A stretch of DNA of 64,000 bases from assembly GCA_023079485.1 (NCBI GenBank), contig CM041092.1:1-64000 (forward strand), written 5' to 3'. How positions within the stretch are numbered: position 1 is the stretch's first letter; every line of letters begins with the position of its first letter. The notes under the pieces are model-generated. The model was not told the origin of the DNA and did no database searches. It saw only the letters and a program-made list of their open reading frames with translations. Below, in pieces: positions 10,301 to 20,626 of this stretch. A program made the translations under genes and the position numbers. Source of the DNA: Archilochus colubris. Its lineage: Eukaryota > Chordata > Aves > Apodiformes > Trochilidae.

Positions 10301-13300
10301 ACAGAACCCAACAGAACCCAACAGAACCCACAGAACCCAACAGAACCCAACAGGACCCAACAGGACCCAACAGAACACAACAGAACCCAACAGAACCCAA
10401 CAGAACCCAACAGAACCCAACAGGACCCAACAGAACCCAACAGGACCCAACAGAACCCACAGAACCCAACAGAACCCAACAGGACCCAACAGAACCCGAC
10501 AGAACTCAACAGAACCCAACAGAACCCGACAGAACCCAACAGGACCCAACAGAACCCAACAGGACCCAACAGAACCCAACAGACCCGGCAGAACCCAACA
10601 GAACCCGACAGAACCCAACAGAACCACCCGGAACCGACAGAACCCAACAGAACCCAACAGAACCCAACAGAACCCAACAGAACCCAACAGAACCCAGCAG
10701 AACCCAACAGGACCCAACAGAACCCAACAGAACCACCCGGAACCGACAGAACCCAACAGAACCCAACAGAACCCAACAGGACCCAACTGAACCCAACAGA
10801 ACCCAACAGAACCCAACAGGACCCAACAGAACCCAACAGGACCCAACAGGACCCAACAGGACCCAACAGAACCCAACAGAACCCGACAGAACCCAACAGA
10901 ACCCCCCGGACCCATCAGAACCCAACAGAACCCAACAGGACCCAACAGGACCCAACAGAACCCAACAGAACCCAACAGGAGCCAACAGAACCCAACAGAA
11001 CCCAACAGGACCCAACAGAACCCGACAGAACCCAACAGAACCCGACAGAACCCAACAGAACCCAACTGAACCCGTCAGAACCCCCCAAGACCCATCAGAA
11101 CCTTTGGGTCTATCAGAACCTCCCAGGTCCAACAGAACCTTGGAGTCCATCAGAAACCCCAGAACCCCCCGGTCCAACAGAACCACCTGGACCCATCAGA
11201 ACCCCCAGGTCCAACAGAACCACCCGGAACCAACAGAACCCCCCCAGACCCATTAGAACCCCCCCAGACCCATCAGAACCTTTGGGTCTATCAGAACCCC
11301 CCAGAACCTGTCCTGACCCAACAGAACCCACCAGGTCCAACAGAACCTTTGGGTCTATCAGAACCTCCCAGAACCATCAGAACCCCCCAGAACCGCCCTG
11401 GTCCAACAGAACCCCCCAGACCTAACAGAACCCCCTGGAACCATCAGAACCCCCGAGGTCCATCAGAACCTCCCCGGTCCAACAGAACCTCAGGGTCCAT
11501 CAGAACCCCCCTGACCCATCAGAACCCCCCTGACCCATCAGAACCTCCCCGGTCCAACAGAACCTTGGGGTCCCACCTGTGTTTGTGCTGAGGCTCCCGC
11601 AGGGCTGGGACGGAACCAGGGAGAGAGCGGAACCGGGGGGGGGGACCTGGGGGGGACAGAGGGGACAAAATGGGGACAAAATGGGGAGGTTTGGGGACAG
11701 GGACAAGGGGGGGACATTTGGGGACATTCGGGGACATTTTGGGACAAAATGGGGAGGTTTGGGGACAACTTGGGGACATTTGGGGACATTTGGGGACATT
11801 TGGGGACAACTTGGGGACATTTGGGGACAAGTTGGGGACATCTGGGGTCAAAATGGGGAGATTTGGGGACAACTTGGGGACAATTGGGGACGTTTGGGGA
11901 CAAGGACACCGTGGGGACAATGGGGGAACAGGGACAGTGTGGGGACAAGGGGAACGTGGGGACATCTGGGGACATCTGGGGACATCTGGGGACAGGAACC
12001 ATCTGAGGACAGGGACCACATGGGGACATCTGGGGACATCTGGGGACAGTGGGGACAATGTGGGGACATCTGGGGACAAGGACACCATGGGGACAGGGAC
12101 AGTGAAGGGGACATCTGGGGACAAGGAGAACATGGAGACATCTGGGGACACATGGGGACAATAAGGGGACATCTGGGGACATCTGGGGACAAGGACACCA
12201 TGGGGACAGGGACACCATGGGGACATCTGGGGACACCTGGGGACACCTGGGGACAAGGGGAAAAGGACAATAAGGGGACACCTGGGGACAACGTGGGGAC
12301 AGGAACCATCTGGGGACATCATGGGGACAGAGGGGACAATGTGGGGACAGCTGGGGACACATGGGGACAACATCTGGGGACAGGGACAATGAAGGGGACA
12401 TCTGGGGACAAGGGAAACGTGGGGACACCGTGGGGACAAGGACCAGGGGACATCTGGGGACACCTGGGGACAATAAGGGGACATCTGGGGACATCTGGGG
12501 ACATCTGGGGACACCTGGGGACAACGTGGGGACAACGTGGGGACAGGAAGCATCTGGGGACATTTGGGGACATCTGGAGACAGAGGGGACAACGTGGGGA
12601 CAGCTGGGGACACATGGGGACAAGAAGGGGACATCTGGGGACAAGGGAAGCGTGGGGACATCGTGGGGACAAGGAGAACATGGAGACATCTGGGGACACA
12701 TGGGGACAATAAGGGGACACCTGGGGACATCTGGGGACAAGGACACCATGGGGACAGGGCAATGGGGACAAGACCATCTGGGACATGACAATGTGGGGAC
12801 AGCATGGGGACATCTGGGGACATCTGGGGACATCTGGGGACAACGTGGGGACAGGAACCATCTGGGGACATCATGGGGACAGAGGGGACAATGAGGGGAC
12901 AGCTGGGGACACATGGGGACAACAGCTGGGGACAGGGACAGTGAAGGGGACATCTGGGGACAAGGAGAACATGGGGACAGGACAAGGACCAGGGGACATC
13001 TGGGGACACACAAGGGAAACGTGGGGACAAGGACATCTGGGACAGGGACAATAAGGGGACATCTGGGGACATCTGGGGACATCTGGGGACATCTGGGGAC
13101 AACGTGGGGACAGGAACCATCTGGGGACATCATGGGGACAGAGGGGACAATGTGGGGACATCTGGGGACACATGGGGACAACATCTGGGGACAGGGACAG
13201 TGAAGGGGACATCTGGGGACAAGGAGAACAAAGGGGACACCATGGGGACAAGGAGAACATGGAGACATCTGGGGACACCTGGGGACAACGTGGGGACACC

Positions 13301-16300
13301 TGGGGACAAGGGGGACATGGGGACAGGGACACCTGGGGACAACGTGGGGACAGGAGCCCTGTGTGGACACCAGGGGACAAGGCCACGGTGGTGACACCGC
13401 GGTGACGACCTCCCCGTGTCCCCATCCCCCACTCACCAGTTGGGCGCCATAGTTGGGGGGTCCCTTCCCGGGCGCCGTCCCCATGGCCGGGGGGGTCCCT
13501 AAGGTGGGCGACGGTGTCCCCAAGGGTGTCCCTAAGGGTGTCCCCAAGGGGGTCCCCAAGGGGGTCCCCAAGGGGGTCCCCGAGGCCCCGCAGGGGTTGA
13601 TCCGTTTCTCCTTCTGGCGGCGGTTGCAGAACCAGACCCGGATCACCTCCTTCTCCATGTGGAGCTGCTCAGCGATCAGCAGGATCTCCTCCGAGGTGGG
13701 TTTCTGGTTCTGGGGGGGTCCGGTGGGTCAGGGAGGGGCCCCCCAAAAAGAGTTTCGGGATGGTGGGAAAAGGGGAAACCCCCCAAAAAAAGGGAAAAGC
13801 CAAACAAGGAGTTCTGACCGCCAGGAAACTCTTCTCCAAGGCGAAGCGGACGTTGGTCTCGATGCTCGTGCGCTTCTTCCGGCGCCGCCCGGGGAGCCCC
13901 TCGAAGGCCCCCAAGGTTGGGGAGGTCAAAGGGTGGGGGGGGGGCAAGGAGGAGTCCAGGGACATCGTCTCTGCGGGGGACACGGGGACGGGGTGGCACT
14001 TCCCGGGGGTCCCCTCCGACCGGGCCGAGGGGGAAGCGCGGGATAAAAAGGGTCTTCTGGTGGGGGGTTGGGGCCTTGGAGGAGCCTCCAATGGGGACAT
14101 GGTTGAGCCAATGGCCTTGAAGGCCCTTCCAATGGGGGCGTTGTTGACCCAATGACCTCAAGTCCTTACAATGGGGACATTGGGGGACTCAAAGTCAACT
14201 GGAGACATGGTTGACCATGACGACCATGGAGGACCCTTCCAATGGGGACATCGTTGAGCCAATGGCCTTGAAGGCCTTCCAATGGGGCGTTGTTGACCCA
14301 ATGACCTTCAAGATCCTTCCAATGGGGGCGTTGTTGACCCAATGACCTCAAAGTCCCTTCCAATGGGGGCGTTGTTGACCCAATGTCAACTGGGGACATG
14401 GTTGGACTCAATGACCTTGGAGGACCCTTCCAATGGGGACATTCTTGACCCAATGACCTCAAAGTCCCTTCCAATGGGGACATTGGGGGACTCGAAGTCA
14501 ACTGGGGACATGGCTGACCTCGATGACCTTCAAGGCCCTTCCAATGGGGACATGGTTGACCCAATGACCTTGAAGGCCCTTCCAATGGGGACACTGGGGG
14601 ACTCGATGACCTCAAAGTCCCTTCCAATGGGGACATCGTTGGGCTCAATGTCAACTGGGGACATGATTGGACTCAATGGACATGGAGGAGCCTCCCAATG
14701 GGGACATGGTTGAGCCAATGGCCTTGAAGGCCCTTCCAATGGGGGCGTTGTTGACCCAATGACCTCAAAGTCCCTTCCAATGGGGACATTGGGGGACTCG
14801 AAGTCAACTGGAGACTTGGTTGACCCTGACACCATGGAGGACCCTTCCAATGGGGACATCGTTGGGCTTAATGTCAACTGGGGACATGGTTGGACCTGAT
14901 GACCTTGGAGGACCCTTCCAATGGGGACATGGTTGAGCCAATGACCTTGAAGGCCCTTCCAATGGGGACGTTGTTGACCCAATGTCAACTGGGGACATGG
15001 TTGGACTCAATGACCTTGGAGGACCCTTCCAAAGGGGACATTCTTGACCCAATGACCTCTAAGTCCCTTCCAATGGGGACATTGGGGGACTCGAAGTCAA
15101 CTGGGGACATGGCTGACCTTGATGACCTTCAAGGCCCTTCCAATGGGGATATGGTTGACCCAATGTCAACTGGAGACATGATTGGACTCAATGGACATGG
15201 AGGAGCCTCCAATGGGGACATGGTTGAGCCAATGGCCTTGAAGGCCCTTCCAATGGGGACGTTGTTGACCCAATGACCTTGAAGGCCCTTCCAATGGGGA
15301 CGTTGTTGACCCAATGACCTCAGAGGTCCTTCCAATGGGGACGTTGTTGACCCAATGACCTTGAAGGCCCTTCCAATGGGGACGTTGTTGACCCAATGAC
15401 CTCAGAGGTCCTTCCAATGGGGACGTTGTTGACCCAATGACCTCTAAGTCCCTTCCAATGGGGACATTGGGGGACTCGAAGTCAACTGGAGACATGGTTG
15501 ACCCTGACGACCATGGAGGACCCTTCCAATGGGGACATCGTTGGGCTTAATGTCAACTGGGGACATGGTTGGGCCCAGATGACCTTGAGGACCCTTCCAA
15601 TGGGGACATTGTTGACCCAATGACCTTCAAGGCCCTTCCAATGGGGACATGGTTGAGCCAATGACCTTGAAGGACCCTTCAAATGGGGACGTTGTTGGGC
15701 TCAACGTCAACTGGGGACATGGTTGACCCTGATGACCTCAAAGGTCATCCTGATGGGGACATGGTTGGACCTGATGACCTTGGAGGACCCTTCCAATGGG
15801 GACATTCTTGACCTAATGACCTCTAAGTCCCTTCCAATGGGGACATTGGGGGACTCGAAGTCAACTGGGGACATGGCTGACCTCGATGACCTTCAAGGCC
15901 CTTCCAATGGGGACATGGTTGACCCAATGTCAACTGGGGACATGGTTGGACTCAATGACCTTGGAGGAGCCTCCAATGGGGACATGGTTGACCCAATGAC
16001 CTTGAAGGCCCTTCCAATGGGGGCGTTGTTGACCCAATGACCTCAAAGTCCCTTCCAATGGGGACATCGTTGGGCTCAATGTCAACTGGGGACATGATTG
16101 GACTCAATGGACATGGAGAAGCCTTCCAATGGGGACATGGTTGAGCCAATGACCTCGGAGGAGCCTCCAATGGGGACGTTGTTGACCCAATGACCTCAAA
16201 GTCCCTTCCAATGGGGACATTGGGGGACTCGAAGTCAACTGGAGACATGGTTGACCCTGATGACCATGGAGGACCCTTCCAATGGGGACATCGTTGGGCT

Positions 16301-19300
16301 TAATGTCAACTGGGGACATGGTTGGACCTGATGACCTTGGAGGACCCTTCCAATGGGGACGTTGTTGACCCAATGACCTTGAAGGCCCTTCCAATGGGGG
16401 CGTTGTTGACCCAATGACCTTGAAGGCCCTTCTAATGGGGGCGTTGTTGACCCAATGACCTCAAAGTCCCTTCCAATGGGGGCGTTGTTGACCCAATGAC
16501 CTCAAAGTCCCTTCCAATGGGGACATTGGGGGACTCGAAGTCAACTGGGGACATGGCTGACCCCGATGACCTTCAAGGCCCTTCCAATGGGGACATGGTT
16601 GACCCAATGTCAACTGGGGACATGGTTGGACTCAATGGACATGGAGAAGCCTTCCAATGGGGACATGGTTGACCCAATGACCTTCAAGGCCCTTCCAATG
16701 GGGACGTTGTTGACCCAATGACCTCAAAGTCCCTTCCAATGGGGACATCGTTGGGCTCAATGTCAACTGGGGACATGGTTGACCCCAATGACCTAGGAGG
16801 TCCCTTCCAAGGGGACATTATGGGGGGACAGGTCCCCAGCCCCACGTGGGGCCACCGCCCACGAGGGACCAACCCCCACGTTGGGTTCCCCTGGGAACCC
16901 ATTGGCTCTGCGCCCCCGGTGGCTTTTCAGGGGGGGGTTCTTCAGGTGTTTTGGGGTCTCCCCGTGTCCCCCGTGTCCCCCCGTGTCCCCCGTGTCCCCT
17001 CACCCGCGTCGTTGAGCCACTTCTCCAGGAGGGGTTTGAGTTTGCACATGTTCTTGAAGCTGAGGTTGAGGGCCTCGAAGCGGGAGATGGTGGTTTGGCT
17101 GAAGTCGTTCCCATAGAGCTTCCCCATGGCCAACCCCACGTCACCCTGGGGGGGACACACACGTCACGGGGGTCCCCAAGCTCCCAAGAGACCCCCGAGC
17201 CCCCCCCAACCCAACCCAACCCAACCCAACCCAACCCAACCCAACCCAACTCAACCCAACTCAACCCAACCCAACTCAACCCAACCCAACCCAACCCAAC
17301 CCAACCCAACCCAACCCAACTCAACCCAACTCAACCCAACCCAACTCAACCCAACCCAACCCAACCAACCCAACCCAACCCAACCCAACTCAACTCAACC
17401 CAACTCAACCCAACCCAACCCAACTCAACCCAACCCAACCCAACCCAACTCAACCAATTCCCCTTGGCCAACCCCACGTCACCCTGGGGGGGTCACCACA
17501 TCACGGGGGTCCCCAAGCTCCCAAGAGACCCCCCCAAGACCTCTCCAACCCAACCCAACCCAATCAACCCAACTCAACCCCCCCACCCAATCAACCCAAT
17601 CCCCCCCACCCCACCTCACCCAACCCAACTCAACCAACCCAACTCAACCCAACCAAGCCCAACTCAACCCAACCCCTCCCAACCAACTCAACTCAACCCA
17701 ACCCAACTCAACCCAACCCATCTCAACCCAACCCAACTCAACTCAACCCATCCCAACCCAACTCAACCCAACCCAACCCAACCCAACCCACCTCAACCCA
17801 ACTCAACCCCACCCATCCCCCCCTACGCAACCCAACTCAACCCACCCCACCCAAGCCAACCCAACCCCTCCCACCCAACCCCACCCAACCCAACCAACCC
17901 AACCCAACCAAGCCCAACTCAACCCAATCCAACCAACCCAACCCAACCCAACTCAACTCAACCCAACCAAACCCAACCCCTCCCACCCAACCCCACCCAT
18001 CCCAACCCAACCAACTCAACCCAACTCAACCCAACTCAACCAAACCCAAACCCTCCCACCCAACCCAACCCCACCCAATCAACTCAACCCAACTCAACTC
18101 AACCCAACTCAACCCAACCCACCCAACTCAACCCAACCCAACCCAACTCAACCCAACCAAACTCAACTCAACCCAACCCCACCCAATCAACCCAACCCAA
18201 CCCCCCCCATTCCCCCCACCCCCCCACGCCCCTCCCCCCACCTGGGTGAAGCCCAATTTGATTCGTCGCTGTTTGAAGGTGCGGGCGAATTGTTCCAACT
18301 CCTCCAGGTCGTTGGGTTCCTCCTGGGGGGGGGGAGGGGGGGGCCCGGGGGGGTCCAAACATTTCGGGGGGACCCCGGGGGCCAAGTGGGACTCGGGGGG
18401 ACCCGGACGAGGCGCTGGCTTTGGGGGGGGGGGGAGGGAAAGAGTTGGGGAGGGGGCGTCATAAGTGGACCCCAAAACCAAAGATGGCTGGGGGGGGGCT
18501 GGGGGGGGTGGGAATCATTTTGGGGGGGTCTCCCCCCCCCGTACCTGTGCTGGCAGCCCCCGGGGGGGGGTCTGGGTGGGCAGGAGCCCCCCGGGGCTTT
18601 GCTGAGGTAGCTGAAAAAGATTGGGGGAGCAGCCCTGGGGGGGGAGTCAGGACCCCCAACCCCCTCTGAGGACCCCCTTGGGGGACCCCAATATCTATGG
18701 AACCCCCCCAACCCCCACCTTCACCCCAAGGGACCCCTGGGACCCCCCCCCATTATTGGGGACCCCCCCACACCCCAACCCCAAGGGACTCCTGGGGACC
18801 CCCCCCCCATTATTGGGGACCCCTGAGGACCCCTGGGACCCCCCCCCTCCCGATCTCTGGGGGCATTTGGGGACCCCCCCTCATTTTTGGGGACCCCCCA
18901 GCCTGACCCCAAGGGACCCCTGGGACCCCCCCCCACTCTTGGGGACCCCTGGGACCCCCCCAATTCTTGGGGACACTTGGGGACCCCCCCCCATTTTTGG
19001 AGACCCCCCCAGCCCCCCCCATCCCAATCCCAAGGGACTCCTGGGGACCCCCCCCCACTCTTGGGGACCCCTGGGACCCCCCCACCCAAACCCCTGGGGA
19101 CCCCCCCCCATTTTTGGGGACCCTTCAGGACCCCCCCACTTCCCCCCCCTCCACCCCAAGGGACCCCTGGGACCCCCCCCATTCTTGGGGACCCCTGAGG
19201 ACCCCTGGGACCCCCCCCCTCCCGATCTCTGGGGGCATTTGGGGACCCCCCCTCATTTTTGGGGACCCCCCAGCTCGATCCCAAGGGACTCCTGGGGACC

Positions 19301-20214
19301 CCCCCCACTCTTGGGGACCCCCCCCGATTCTTGGGGACCCCCTGGGGACCCCCCCCCATTTTTGGGGACCCTTCAGGACCCCCCCACTTCCCCCCCCCCT
19401 GACCCCAAGGGACCCCTGGGACCCCCCCCATTATTGGGGACCCCTGGGACCCCCCCCCTCCCGATATCTGGGGGCATTTGGGGACCCCCCCTCATTTTTG
19501 GGGACCCCCCAGCTCGACCCCAAGGAACCCCTGGGACCCCCCCCCACTCTTGGGGACCCCTGGGACCCCCCCGATTCTTGGGGACCCCCTGGGGACCCCC
19601 CCCCATTTTTGGGAGCCCTTGGGGACCCCTGGGGACCCCCCCACCCCCTCCCACTCTTGGGGACCCCCCCCCATTTTTGGGGATTCCCCCAGCCCCCCCC
19701 ATCCCAATCCCAAGGGACTCCTGGGGACCCCCCCCCATTCTTGGGGACCCCCCTGTTTCTTGGGGACCCCCTGGGGACCCCCCCCATTTTTGGGAGCCCT
19801 TGGGGACCCCTGGGGACCCCCCCACCCCCTCCCACTCTTGGGGACCCCCCCCCATTTTTGGGGATCCCCCAGCCCCCCCCATTCCAATCCCAAGGGACCC
19901 CTGGGACCCCCCCCCCACTCTTGGGGACCCCCCCCGATTCTTGGGGACCCCCTGGAGACCCCCCCATTTTTGGGGACACTTGGGGACCCCCCCACCCCCT
20001 CCCATTCTTGGGGACCCCTTGGACCCCCCCCACCTCGACCCTTGGGGACACTTGGGGACACTTGGGGACCCCCCCCCCCCATTTTTGGGGTGTCCCCCCC
20101 CTCCCCACCTGTCTGTCCCTGCTGGGGGGGGGGCAGCAGGAATTGGGGGGGGGTCTGCAGGGGGTGTCCCGGGACGAGCACCAAGTGCTGGAGCTGCAGC
20201 AGCTGCTGGAGGTC
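7054..20214 (-). CDS. POU2F2: POU2F2 (OCT2) octamer-binding transcription factor, 5'-truncated by the assembly gap (10 exons)
   Basis: POU2F2 binds the octamer ATGCAAAT in promoters of B-cell and neural genes and acts in the nucleus. Exons in transcript order: 20,109-20,214; 18,545-18,634; 18,242-18,418; 17,004-17,145; 13,819-13,970; 13,437-13,709; 11,577-11,604; 8,405-8,504; 8,234-8,295; 7,054-7,310. Splice phases agree at every junction except the first. Visible parts are the end of the Gln-rich activation domain ([13 protein letters not shown]), the POU-specific domain ([27 protein letters not shown]), the homeodomain ([33 protein letters not shown]) and an OCT1-like extended C-terminus. 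[27 protein letters not shown] and [13 protein letters not shown] mark POU2F2 rather than POU2F1. The N-terminus lies in or beyond the gap at 20,527. The short 11,577 exon and the C-terminal exons are less certain than the POU exons. Confidence 0.95.
7311..8233. repeat. Intronic minisatellite (GACCCCCACCCAT)n
   Basis: The last POU2F2 intron is filled with degenerate units of about 14-20 bases built on ACCCCCACCCATGAG/GGACC, with a larger unit marked by CCTAAACTGGGGG. Confidence 0.85.
8234..8295 (-). CDS. POU2F2: POU2F2 exon: [12 protein letters not shown] segment
   Basis: 62 bases, CAG acceptor and a weak GTGGGG donor. It encodes [20 protein letters not shown], which lines up with the LSPALM...LATIQ region of OCT1 and long OCT2 isoforms. 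The phase agrees with both flanking exons. Confidence 0.8.
8405..8504 (-). CDS. POU2F2: POU2F2 exon: Pro/Thr-rich activation segment
   Basis: 100 bases, CAG acceptor and GTGAGT donor. It encodes [19 protein letters not shown], then [14 protein letters not shown], corresponding to the mammalian OCT2 C-terminal Pro-Ser-Thr-rich activation region. Phases are 1 in and 2 out. Confidence 0.8.
8540..11572. repeat. 10-bp minisatellite (AACCCAACAG)n (array E)
   Basis: About 3.0 kb, roughly 300 units, with scattered variants (AACCCGACAG, GACCCAACAG, ACCACCCGGAACCGACAG). It becomes more degenerate after 11,060, where larger units such as CAGAACCTTTGGGTCTATC appear. It lies in a POU2F2 intron. Because 10 is not a multiple of 3, every frame reads the same decapeptide cycle, producing very long spurious ORFs on both strands. 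Confidence 0.95.
11577..11604 (-). CDS. POU2F2: POU2F2 short C-terminal exon (probable)
   Basis: A 28-base exon between CAG (11,605-11,607) and GTGGGA. It encodes PCGSLSTNT and resembles the Ser-rich SSLSTT segment of mammalian OCT2. Phase 0 in and phase 1 out fit both neighbours. Its small size and isolation between two minisatellites make it less certain. Confidence 0.6.
11640..13385. repeat. 12-bp minisatellite (GGGGACATCTGG)n (array F)
   Basis: About 1.75 kb of GGGGACA-based units (GGGGACATCTGG, GGGGACAACGTG, GGGGACACCTGG), with higher-order blocks containing GAACCATCTGGGGACATC. It lies in the POU2F2 intron between 11,604 and 13,437. Confidence 0.92.
13437..13709 (-). CDS. POU2F2: POU2F2 exon: homeodomain helices 2-3 and GTPL repeat
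   Basis: 91 codons, CAG acceptor and GTGAGT donor. [20 protein letters not shown] and the recognition helix [14 protein letters not shown] are intact, including the POU-type Cys after WF. After RINPC comes an in-frame tandem repeat, GTPL repeated about five times (12-base units), then a Pro-rich tail ending NYGAQL. Confidence 0.96.
13819..13970 (-). CDS. POU2F2: POU2F2 exon: linker and N-terminal homeodomain
   Basis: 152 bases with CAG acceptor at 13,971-13,973 and GTCAGA donor. It encodes the flexible POU linker ([26 protein letters not shown]) and the homeodomain arm and helix 1 ([23 protein letters not shown]). The basic arm RRRKKR is intact. It ends in phase 0 as in other POU2 genes. Confidence 0.97.
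14085..16825. repeat. 41-bp minisatellite (array G)
   Basis: About 2.7 kb of a 41-base unit containing CCTTCCAATGGGGACGTTG and TTGACCCAATGACCTTGAAGG. The period of 41 is clearest at 15,250-15,440. Variant units carry GTCAACTGGGGACATGGTTG. It lies in the POU2F2 intron between 13,970 and 17,004. Confidence 0.93.
17004..17145 (-). CDS. POU2F2: POU2F2 exon: POU-specific domain DNA-recognition helices
   Basis: 142 bases with CAG acceptor and GTGAGG donor, phases 0 to 1. It encodes [13 protein letters not shown], then [16 protein letters not shown] and [13 protein letters not shown], the complete helix 2-4 portion of the POU-specific domain. The helix 3 recognition residues Q-T-T-I-S-R are intact. 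Confidence 0.97.
17205..17455. repeat. Pentamer repeat (CCCAA/CTCAA)n, first block
   Basis: Intronic pentamer satellite of CCCAA with CTCAA variants; the minus strand is GGGTT-rich. Confidence 0.95.
17460..17540 (-). repeat. Duplicated acceptor and 5' edge of POU2F2 exon
   Basis: This stretch repeats the intron-exon boundary at about 17,125-17,205: GGCCAACCCCACGTCACCC, the G run, then CACGGGGGTCCCCAAGCTCC. It includes the CAG acceptor and the first 20 or so bases of the POU exon, upstream in transcript direction of the real one. Confidence 0.85.
17545..18215. repeat. Pentamer repeat (CCCAA/CTCAA)n, second block
   Basis: A second, more degenerate block of the same pentamer satellite, mixed with CCACC and AATCAA variants, in the same intron. 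Confidence 0.93.
18242..18418 (-). CDS. POU2F2: POU2F2 exon: Pro-rich linker and start of POU-specific domain
   Basis: 59 codons. A proline-rich linker with VPPKCLDPP runs in frame into [16 protein letters not shown] and [11 protein letters not shown], the first helix region of the POU-specific domain. The donor is CAG/GTGGGG at 18,242. The acceptor is probably AAAG just above 18,418; a CAG four bases downstream is an alternative but would shift the phase. Confidence 0.9.
18545..18634 (-). CDS. POU2F2: POU2F2 exon with apparent frameshift
   Basis: CAG acceptor (18,635-18,637) and a strong CAG/GTAC donor. The frame entering from the previous exon gives GLLP, as in mammals, but the conserved [10 protein letters not shown] and the remainder lie in another frame, which is the one compatible with the next exon. 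The switch occurs at the CCCCC run near 18,623-18,627. Two missing bases (or one extra) would explain it. Confidence 0.88.
18655..20095. repeat. Intronic minisatellite (GGGGACCCCTGGGACCCCCC)n (array I)
   Basis: Degenerate units based on CTTGGGGACCCC, with higher-order blocks of a few hundred bases (for example CCAATCCCAAGGGACTCCTG recurring). It fills the POU2F2 intron between 18,634 and 20,109. Confidence 0.9.
20109..20214 (-). CDS. POU2F2: POU2F2 exon: Gln-rich activation domain end
   Basis: CAG acceptor at 20,215-20,217 and GTGGGG donor. It encodes 35 codons plus one base, from DLQQLLQLQ through [10 protein letters not shown] and [12 protein letters not shown], closely matching the mammalian OCT2 glutamine-rich activation region. 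It is the most 5' exon recoverable in the window. It ends in phase 1, which does not fit the conserved reading frame of the next exon (see findings). Confidence 0.92.
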
Positions 20215-20217
20215 CTG

Positions 20218-20526
20218 GGGGGGGGACAGAGAGGGGGGGACAGTGGGGACAGGGGGGGCAATGGGGGGGGACAGAGGGGGGGACAGAGGGGACAATGGGG
20301 GGGGGACAGGGGGGACAGGGGGGGACAGAGGGGGGACAGGGGACAGGGGACAGTGGGGGACAGGACTGGGGACAGATGGACAGATGGGGGGACGGTGACA
20401 TTGGGGACAGGGGGACAGGGGACAGGGGGCAGGGGGACAGGGGACAGGGGGCAGGGGGCAGAGGACAGGGGGACAGGGGACAGGGGGCAGGGGGACAGGG
20501 GACAGGGGGACAGGGGACAGGGGGAC
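20218..20526. repeat. Minisatellite (GGGGACAG)n abutting the gap (array J)
   Basis: Short GGGGACA/GGGGGACAG units run directly into the N gap, which may explain why the assembly broke here. Confidence 0.9.
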
Positions 20527-20626
20527 NNNNNNNNNNNNNNNNNNNNNNNNNNNNNNNNNNNNNNNNNNNNNNNNNNNNNNNNNNNNNNNNNNNNNNNNNN
20601 NNNNNNNNNNNNNNNNNNNNNNNNNN
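20527..20626. other. Assembly gap (100 N)
   Basis: Exactly 100 N, the conventional placeholder for a gap of unknown size. POU2F2 stops on its left and unrelated macrosatellite starts immediately on its right, so order, orientation and distance across it are not proven by sequence. Confidence 0.98.

Noticed and set aside
8333..11256. ORFs of 600-960 codons of decapeptide repeats on both strands
   Set aside because: Explained by the 10-base unit containing no stop in any frame; they overlap real POU2F2 exon 8,405-8,504 and lie in an intron.
11519..13658. Long Ser/Pro/Cys-rich minus-strand ORFs and Gly/Thr-rich plus-strand ORFs
   Set aside because: Frames through the 12-base GGGGACA minisatellite; only the homeodomain end (13,437-13,658) is genuine coding, and it is spliced out of this context.
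8540..18215. CRISPR-like arrays of regular repeats
   Set aside because: Head-to-tail minisatellites with no unique spacers, in a vertebrate gene; no cas genes.
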